Source of the DNA: Streptomyces sp. SID486 | GTDB lineage: Bacteria; Actinomycetota; Actinomycetes; Streptomycetales; Streptomycetaceae | NCBI RefSeq assembly: GCF_009865385.1 | Contig: NZ_WWJT01000404.1 | Span: 1 to 64,000 of the forward strand | Direction of reading: 5' to 3' | Length of the DNA: 64,000 bases | In this document: piece after piece, positions 59,581-64,000 of the stretch | Layout: every line of letters begins with the position of its first letter | Numbering within the stretch: the first letter of the stretch is position 1 | The notes under the pieces: generated by a model | Database searches by the model: none | What the model saw: the letters and a program-made list of their open reading frames with translations, nothing else | Told to the model about the DNA's origin: nothing | Translations under genes and position numbers: made by a program

Positions 59581-60603
59581 ATGACAGCTGACGCATTGAC
59601 GGATGTCGCCGGACTGCGGGTGGGGCACGCCACCCTGACCGGCGACGGCCGGCTCACCGGCACCACGGTCGTCCTCGCGCCCGAGGGCGGTGCCGTGGCC
59701 GCCGTGGACGTACGCGGCGGCGGCCCCGGCACCAAGGAGACCGACGCGCTCGACCCGCGCAACGTCGTACAGAGGATCGACGCGGTCGTGCTGACCGGGG
59801 GCAGCGCGTACGGGCTCGACGCGGCATCCGGGGTGATGGCCTGGCTGGAGGAGCACGGGCGGGGCGTACCGGTGGGGACCGATCCGGCGCACGTCGTACC
59901 GGTGGTGCCTGCCGCGTGCGTCTTCGACCTGGGGCGCGGCGGCGACTTCCGGGCGCGCCCGGACGCGGCGACGGGGCGTGCCGCGGTGGAGGCGGCGGCG
60001 GGTGCGGCGGGCACGCGGGTGACCGAAGGGTGCGTGGGCGCCGGCACCGGCGCCGTCGTCGGGCGGCTCAAGGGCGGGGTGGGCACGGCGAGTACGGTCC
60101 TCGACTCGGGGATCACGGTGGCCGCGCTGGTGGTCGCGAACGCCGCGGGCGCGGCGCTGGACCCCGGGACGGGCGTGCTGTACGGGGAGTTGTTCCAGGG
60201 ACGGATCGCGTACCCGGAGGACGGTGTGCACGAGGCGGCGTGCCGGCGCCTCGCCGAGACGGCCGCCGGCAACACCCCGCCGCCGCTCAACACGACGCTG
60301 GCGGTGGTCGCGACGGACGCCGCCCTCTCCAAGGCGCAGGCGCAGAAGCTCGCGGGCACGGCCCACGACGGCATCGCGCGCGCGGTGCGGCCGGTGCACC
60401 TCCTGCACGACGGGGACACGGTGTTCGCGCTGGCCACCGGGACCCGCCCGCTCGACCCGCACCCCCTGGCGCTCAACGACATCCTGGCCGCCGGCGCGGA
60501 TCTGGTGACGCGGGCGATCGTACGGGCGGTACGCGCCGCGGAGTCGGTCGACGGACCGGCCGGGATCTGGCCGTCGTACGAGGAGCTGTACGGCAAGAGT
60601 TGA
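59581..60603 (+). CDS. P1 family (DmpA/NylC-type) self-processing peptidase
   Basis: 340 residues; LTDVAGLRVGHATL at the N-terminus, LTGGSAYGLDAASGVM and GAGTGAVVGRLKGGVGTAS are family S58/P1 motifs. The probable cleavage and nucleophile site is PPPLNTTLAVVATD: Asn237-Thr238 matches the NylC type, where the new N-terminal Thr is catalytic. Substrates may be D- or beta-peptides or oligoamides. The start is ATG 59581. Probably cotranscribed with or independent of ltrA; the gap is short. Confidence 0.87.
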   Translation: MTADALTDVAGLRVGHATLTGDGRLTGTTVVLAPEGGAVAAVDVRGGGPGTKETDALDPRNVVQRIDAVVLTGGSAYGLDAASGVMAWLEEHGRGVPVGTDPAHVVPVVPAACVFDLGRGGDFRARPDAATGRAAVEAAAGAAGTRVTEGCVGAGTGAVVGRLKGGVGTASTVLDSGITVAALVVANAAGAALDPGTGVLYGELFQGRIAYPEDGVHEAACRRLAETAAGNTPPPLNTTLAVVATDAALSKAQAQKLAGTAHDGIARAVRPVHLLHDGDTVFALATGTRPLDPHPLALNDILAAGADLVTRAIVRAVRAAESVDGPAGIWPSYEELYGKS

Positions 60604-60763
60604 CCGCGGCCTGGAGGGGTGGTCAGGGGGCCGCGGGCCCTGGATTGTCGCGGTTCTGTCACGTGATGGCGTTCATCGGACTCGGCGGGAACCTTCCCCG
60701 CCGTCCGCACCCTCTTTCTCCACGCCGAACGGATCACCCCTTCACACGAACCTGGAGCAGCCC

Positions 60764-61984
60764 GTGACAACGCCGGACATTGCAGCGCGGCGCGTACTCG
60801 GGGCCTGTGCCGCCCTGATGGTCGGCGCCCTCACCCTGACCGCCTGCGGCGGCAGCGCCAACGCGAACAACGACGACGGGAAGGGCGGCAAGGACTCCCC
60901 GAAGACGTCGACGGCGAAGATCGCGATCTCGGCCAAGGACGGTTCGACCGGGGCGTCCATCAACGCCACCGGGGTGAAGGTCAGCGACGGCAAGCTGACC
61001 GACGTGAAGATGACCGTGGCGGGGTCGGGCCAGGCCGTGCCCGGGGCGATATCCGCGGACGGCAGCGTCTGGAAGCCGAAGGAGCAGCTGGAGCGCGGCA
61101 CGAAGTACCAGATAGCCGCGACCGCGAAGGACTCCGCGGGGCGCACGGCGGCGGCCAACGCCATCTTCACCACCGTCAGCTCGTCCAACAGCTTCATCGG
61201 CACCTACACGCCCGACAGCGGCTCCACGGTCGGTGCGGGCATGCCGGTGTCGTTCACCTTCGACAAGGCGATCACCGACAAGAAGACCGTGCAGTCCCAC
61301 ATCACGGTCAACTCCAGCAGTGGCCAGCAGGTGGTCGGGCACTGGTTCGGTGACCAGCGGCTGGACTTCCGGCCGCAGGACTACTGGAAGGCCGGCTCCA
61401 AGGTCACCATGAACATCGACCTGGACGGGGTCGAGGGCGCCAAGGGCGTCTACGGGGTCCAGAAGAAGTCCGTCTCCTTCACCATCGGCCGGTCGCAGGT
61501 CTCCACGGTCGACGTCAACACGCAGACCATGACGGTCGTGCGGGACGGCAAGACCATCAAGACGGTGCCGATCTCGGCGGGCAGCCCGCAGCACACCACC
61601 TACAACGGGCAGATGGTGATCTCGGAGAAGTTCGTGCAGACCCGCATGAACGGCTCGACGGTCGGCTTCGGCGGGGAGTACGACATCGCGGACGTGCCGC
61701 ACGCCATGCGGCTGACGTCGTCGGGCACCTTCATCCACGGCAACTACTGGTACAACCAGGGCAACCCGCCGTTCGGCCGGGAGGGCACCAGCCACGGCTG
61801 CGTCGGCCTCGCCGACGTGCAGGGGGCGCAGGGCGACACGTCCGCCAAGTGGTTCTACGACAACTCGCTCATCGGGGACGTCGTGATCGTCAAGAACTCC
61901 CCCGACAAGACCGTCGCTCCCGACAACGGCCTCAACGGATGGAACATGACGTGGAGCGCCTGGACCGCCGGAAGTGCCGCCTGA
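60764..61984 (+). CDS. L,D-transpeptidase lipoprotein
   Basis: 406 residues. Lipoprotein signal (LMVGALTLTAC, lipobox LTAC), two Ig-like domains (about 50-145 and 150-245) and a C-terminal YkuD domain with the catalytic motif HGNYW ... SHGCVGL (Cys near 343). It makes 3-3 peptidoglycan cross-links or attaches proteins to the wall. GTG 60764 start. The layout equals mycobacterial LdtMt2-type enzymes. A terminator follows. Confidence 0.92.
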   Translation: MTTPDIAARRVLGACAALMVGALTLTACGGSANANNDDGKGGKDSPKTSTAKIAISAKDGSTGASINATGVKVSDGKLTDVKMTVAGSGQAVPGAISADGSVWKPKEQLERGTKYQIAATAKDSAGRTAAANAIFTTVSSSNSFIGTYTPDSGSTVGAGMPVSFTFDKAITDKKTVQSHITVNSSSGQQVVGHWFGDQRLDFRPQDYWKAGSKVTMNIDLDGVEGAKGVYGVQKKSVSFTIGRSQVSTVDVNTQTMTVVRDGKTIKTVPISAGSPQHTTYNGQMVISEKFVQTRMNGSTVGFGGEYDIADVPHAMRLTSSGTFIHGNYWYNQGNPPFGREGTSHGCVGLADVQGAQGDTSAKWFYDNSLIGDVVIVKNSPDKTVAPDNGLNGWNMTWSAWTAGSAA

Positions 61985-62006
61985 CCGGCGGATTCTGACG
62001 CTACGA

Positions 62007-62037
62007 GGGGCCGCGCGGGAACTTTTCGCGCGGCCCC
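62007..62037 (+). terminator. Terminator after the L,D-transpeptidase gene
   Basis: 11-bp perfect stem GGGGCCGCGCG/CGCGCGGCCCC with a 9-nt loop, then CCGCGTTTTCC; 23 nt past the stop. Confidence 0.85.
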
Positions 62038-62141
62038 CGCGTTTTCCCGGCGTACGTTTTCTCGGTTCCCGGACATGATGTCCGACCGAGGGGCTACGGT
62101 ATGCACCCACAAGGTGACATGCAGCAACGCCGGGAGATGCC

Positions 62142-62888
62142 TTGAGCGTTCCGTACGAGACCGCAGCGTACGAACCAGCCGAGTCGCCCGAGTCTCCGGA
62201 GGAGCATCTCGCGCGACTCCTCGGCCGTGCCCTGAACTCCTTCGAGTTGCCGGACGAGGTGATAAGGCAGCTCGACTGCGCGCTGGCGCACGACAGTTCA
62301 CTGCACTCCGCCTACCACAGCGCGGGGCTGCACCGTGAGACGTACCGGCACACCTGGCTGCTGGCCGACGGCTCGGCGGTCACCCTGTGGGAGCTCGTGC
62401 GCAACCACGCGCCCGGCAGCGCCCCCGAGCACGAGGTGTACGTCGACGAGGAGGAGCTGCAGACCGCCACGGCTCGGCTCGGGCTGCCGCCGGACACACA
62501 GGATTTCGAACTGCCCTCGGTCATGCGGCTGTGGGCGATCCCCGAGCCGCGGCACGCGTTCGCCTCCGAGGACTCCGCGGACCACGCGCGCCGGCTCCTG
62601 CGCCGCGCGGAGAACGCCGACCGGCCCGACGCGAAGACGGCGGCCCTGCTGGCGACGGCCACCGCGCACCAGATCACGCAGGCGTTCGGCCGGCCCGGGC
62701 GGGCCGGGCGGACGGGCCTGAGCTACGCGCTGTACGAGCACGCCTTCCTGCTGCCCGACGACACCGAGGTCTCCCTGTGGGAGGTCGAGCACACGGCGAC
62801 GCCGGACGGCCGGCACATGTGCGAGGTGTACATGTCGGAGGAGGCGGCCCGGGACGCGATGGAGCGACGCGCGGCGCGGCAGGGCTGA
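62142..62888 (+). CDS. DUF6227-like protein of unknown function
   Basis: 248 residues, soluble, with two related halves: HRETYRHTWLLADGSAVTLWELVRN and YALYEHAFLLPDDTEVSLWEVEH both show a strand-turn-strand pattern ending in LWE, followed by EVYVDEEE or EVYMSEEA. This internal duplication is visible directly. TTG 62142 is the start, with GGGAG 5-6 nt upstream; no ATG is available in frame. I recall this as a Streptomyces-specific family; function unknown. Confidence 0.72.
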   Translation: MSVPYETAAYEPAESPESPEEHLARLLGRALNSFELPDEVIRQLDCALAHDSSLHSAYHSAGLHRETYRHTWLLADGSAVTLWELVRNHAPGSAPEHEVYVDEEELQTATARLGLPPDTQDFELPSVMRLWAIPEPRHAFASEDSADHARRLLRRAENADRPDAKTAALLATATAHQITQAFGRPGRAGRTGLSYALYEHAFLLPDDTEVSLWEVEHTATPDGRHMCEVYMSEEAARDAMERRAARQG

Positions 62889-62955
62889 ACGCCGGGGACT
62901 GCCGGTTCCTGGACTTCTGCGGTACCGGCCGTTCCCGAAGACACCGGTTGTGTAC

Positions 62956-62986
62956 AGGTGCGCAGGTGTAAAGGTGCGCAGGTGTA
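62956..62986. repeat. Short direct repeat downstream of the DUF6227 gene
   Basis: AGGTGCGCAGGTGTA at 62956-62970 and 62972-62986, with a degenerate third copy. It lies in the 238-bp gap between two convergent genes, which contains no gene. Confidence 0.7.
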
Positions 62987-63126
62987 CGGGTACGCAGGCT
63001 GCCCCCAGCGCGTGCAGACGTTTCCGGTCGGCGCAGACGGATCCCAGCGGCTGGCGGCGGTCCTCACCGGTCCGGGCGGTCCCGCCGGTGCGGGCCGTAC
63101 GGCACCGGCTTCAGCCGCCCCCGGGG

Positions 63127-63378
63127 TCAGCCGCCCGCGAGTCGTCGTACGAGGCCCGCGAAGGCGTCCCGTTCGGCGGGCGTCAGCTCGACGGACTCCT
63201 GCGGGGGACCGCCGCGGGCCTGCCGCGGCAGGGCCGGGAGCGGCGTCGCACGGCGCCGGGGGGCGGCCCGGAGATTCGTCCGGCGCAGCAGACGCAGCAG
63301 GACGCCGGTCCACGCGACCGCCGTCACGGCGAGTACGGCCACGCCGATCAGCTGGAGGGTCGGGGCGTGTTCGGGCAT
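63127..63378 (-). CDS. Small single-pass membrane protein
   Basis: 83 residues from ATG 63376-63378 (MPEHAPTLQLIGVAVLAV): one membrane helix (residues about 7-27), a basic stretch (LLRRTNLRAAPRRR) and a hydrophilic tail (SVELTPAERDAFAGLVRRLAGG). Function unknown. An in-frame ATG 24 codons upstream is less plausible. Confidence 0.65.
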   Translation of the reverse strand: MPEHAPTLQLIGVAVLAVTAVAWTGVLLRLLRRTNLRAAPRRRATPLPALPRQARGGPPQESVELTPAERDAFAGLVRRLAGG

Positions 63379-63540
63379 GCACCCCAGTACACACCACGGC
63401 CCGGGACTTTGGGCCCGGACCGTGACGTATCTCGCAGGTGCCGTGAACAACTCACAGCGAACTAAAGGGACAAGGCGCCGGAGTGGCGGCAGCCAGGGCC
63501 ATGGTGCGGCACTGGTGCGGCGGCAGCGGGGCGGTGGCGG

Positions 63541-64000
63541 TCAGGCCGCCACCGGCTCCTCGGACTCCTTCGGTGTCCCGGCCGCGGGCGTGGCCGGATC
63601 GGTGGCCGTGGGTGCGGGGTTCCGGCGGCGCATCCCCTTGAGGAGCACCACGAGGACCGTGGTGGTACAGACGCCGGCCGCGATGGCCACCAGGTACAGG
63701 AAGGGGTTGCCGATCAGCGGGACCACGAAGACGCCGCCGTGCGGGGCGCGCAGGGTGGCGCCGAAGGCCATCGACAGGGCTCCGGTGAGCGCGCCGCCCA
63801 CCATGGAGGACGGGATGACGCGCAGGGGGTCGGCCGCCGCGAACGGGATCGCGCCTTCGGAGATGAAGGACGCGCCCAGCACCCAGGCGGCCTTGCCGTT
63901 CTCCCGCTCGGCCGGGGTGAACAGCCTTCCGCGCACGGTGGTGGCCAGCGCCATCGCCAGCGGCGGGACCATGCCGGTCGCCATCACCGCGGCCATGATC
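63541..64000 (-). CDS. fruA: Fructose PTS transporter, EIIC C-terminal part (partial)
   Basis: The visible C-terminal 150 residues are the last membrane part of an EIIC-Fru domain: [32 protein letters not shown] (the conserved GAIPFAA motif), [13 protein letters not shown] and [10 protein letters not shown], then a Pro/Thr/Glu-rich tail. It takes up fructose with phosphorylation. The N-terminal EIIA/EIIB domains, if fused, lie outside the window. Confidence 0.9.
   Translation of the reverse strand, partial: IMAAVMATGMVPPLAMALATTVRGRLFTPAERENGKAAWVLGASFISEGAIPFAAADPLRVIPSSMVGGALTGALSMAFGATLRAPHGGVFVVPLIGNPFLYLVAIAAGVCTTTVLVVLLKGMRRRNPAPTATDPATPAAGTPKESEEPVAA

Noticed and set aside
60688..60720. 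SigE promoter (GGAAC) before the L,D-transpeptidase gene
   Set aside because: GGAAC is present at 60688, but no -10 at the expected spacing could be identified with confidence.

Overview
The window is a piece of a Streptomyces (or very close actinomycete) chromosome. It has very high GC with strong G/C third positions, many GTG starts, 4-nt stop/start overlaps (ATGA, GTGA, TTGA) and an SsgA-like sporulation protein. The gene order closely resembles the part of the Streptomyces core that runs from ksgA/ispE through pmt, tandem PBPs, ssgE, the molybdopterin/galU genes and mscL to fruA. That comparison is from memory, not from a search.

Layout. 1-9 kb (mostly minus): ABC-F ATPase, ispE, rsmA, an RpfB-like secreted muralytic enzyme, tatD, a zinc-ribbon protein and rsmI, with pmt divergent on plus. 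11.2-13.1 kb: a small, lower-GC, TTA-codon-bearing island holding a decayed HNH gene, two small secreted proteins and a membrane protein. 13.5-19.4 kb: a SpoIIE-type phosphatase, two tandem NTF2-like/transpeptidase PBPs and ssgE. 19.5-22.2 kb: a nickel/cobalt ECF transporter (NikMN fusion, NikQ, NikO) behind a Nur-like box. 22.5-27.5 kb: serine hydrolase, DUF1876 protein, DMT transporter with a coupled leader ORF, and a WXG100-like/lipoprotein cassette. 27.5-34.3 kb: MMPL exporter with its TetR, and a tricorn protease. 34.4-38.7 kb: a BVMO/hydrolase/SDR operon (mymA-lipR-sadH-like) divergent from a MerR regulator. 38.7-42.2 kb: XcbB/CpsF-like protein, exonuclease III, GNAT and tRNA-Ala(CGC). 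42.3-47.8 kb: galU-glp(moeA)-moaC-mog-rimJ-glpR, the cluster linked in actinobacteria to gephyrin-like divisome protein Glp and its receptor. 47.9-64 kb: 5-FTHF cyclo-ligase, penicillin-acylase-like Ntn hydrolase, a cation/proton antiporter with a CTG start, MFS transporter, FmdB zinc ribbon behind a CIRCE-like element, MTA phosphorylase, CpaB/SAF-like protein, mscL, LtrA, P1 peptidase, L,D-transpeptidase, DUF6227 protein and the 3' end of a fructose PTS gene.

Common themes are cell-envelope and division functions (Rpf, Pmt, PBPs, SsgE, L,D-transpeptidase, Glp/GlpR, MscL), repeated leaderless promoter geometry (TAnnnT, 6-7 nt, start codon), and short tandem-repeat arrays in intergenic regions, several running right up to a stop codon. 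I found no insertion sequence, prophage, CRISPR array or rRNA. The best candidates for less-described biology are the TTA-rich island, the WXG100-like cassette, the CIRCE-FmdB link, the two CTG-start cases and the leader-ORF-coupled DMT transporter.
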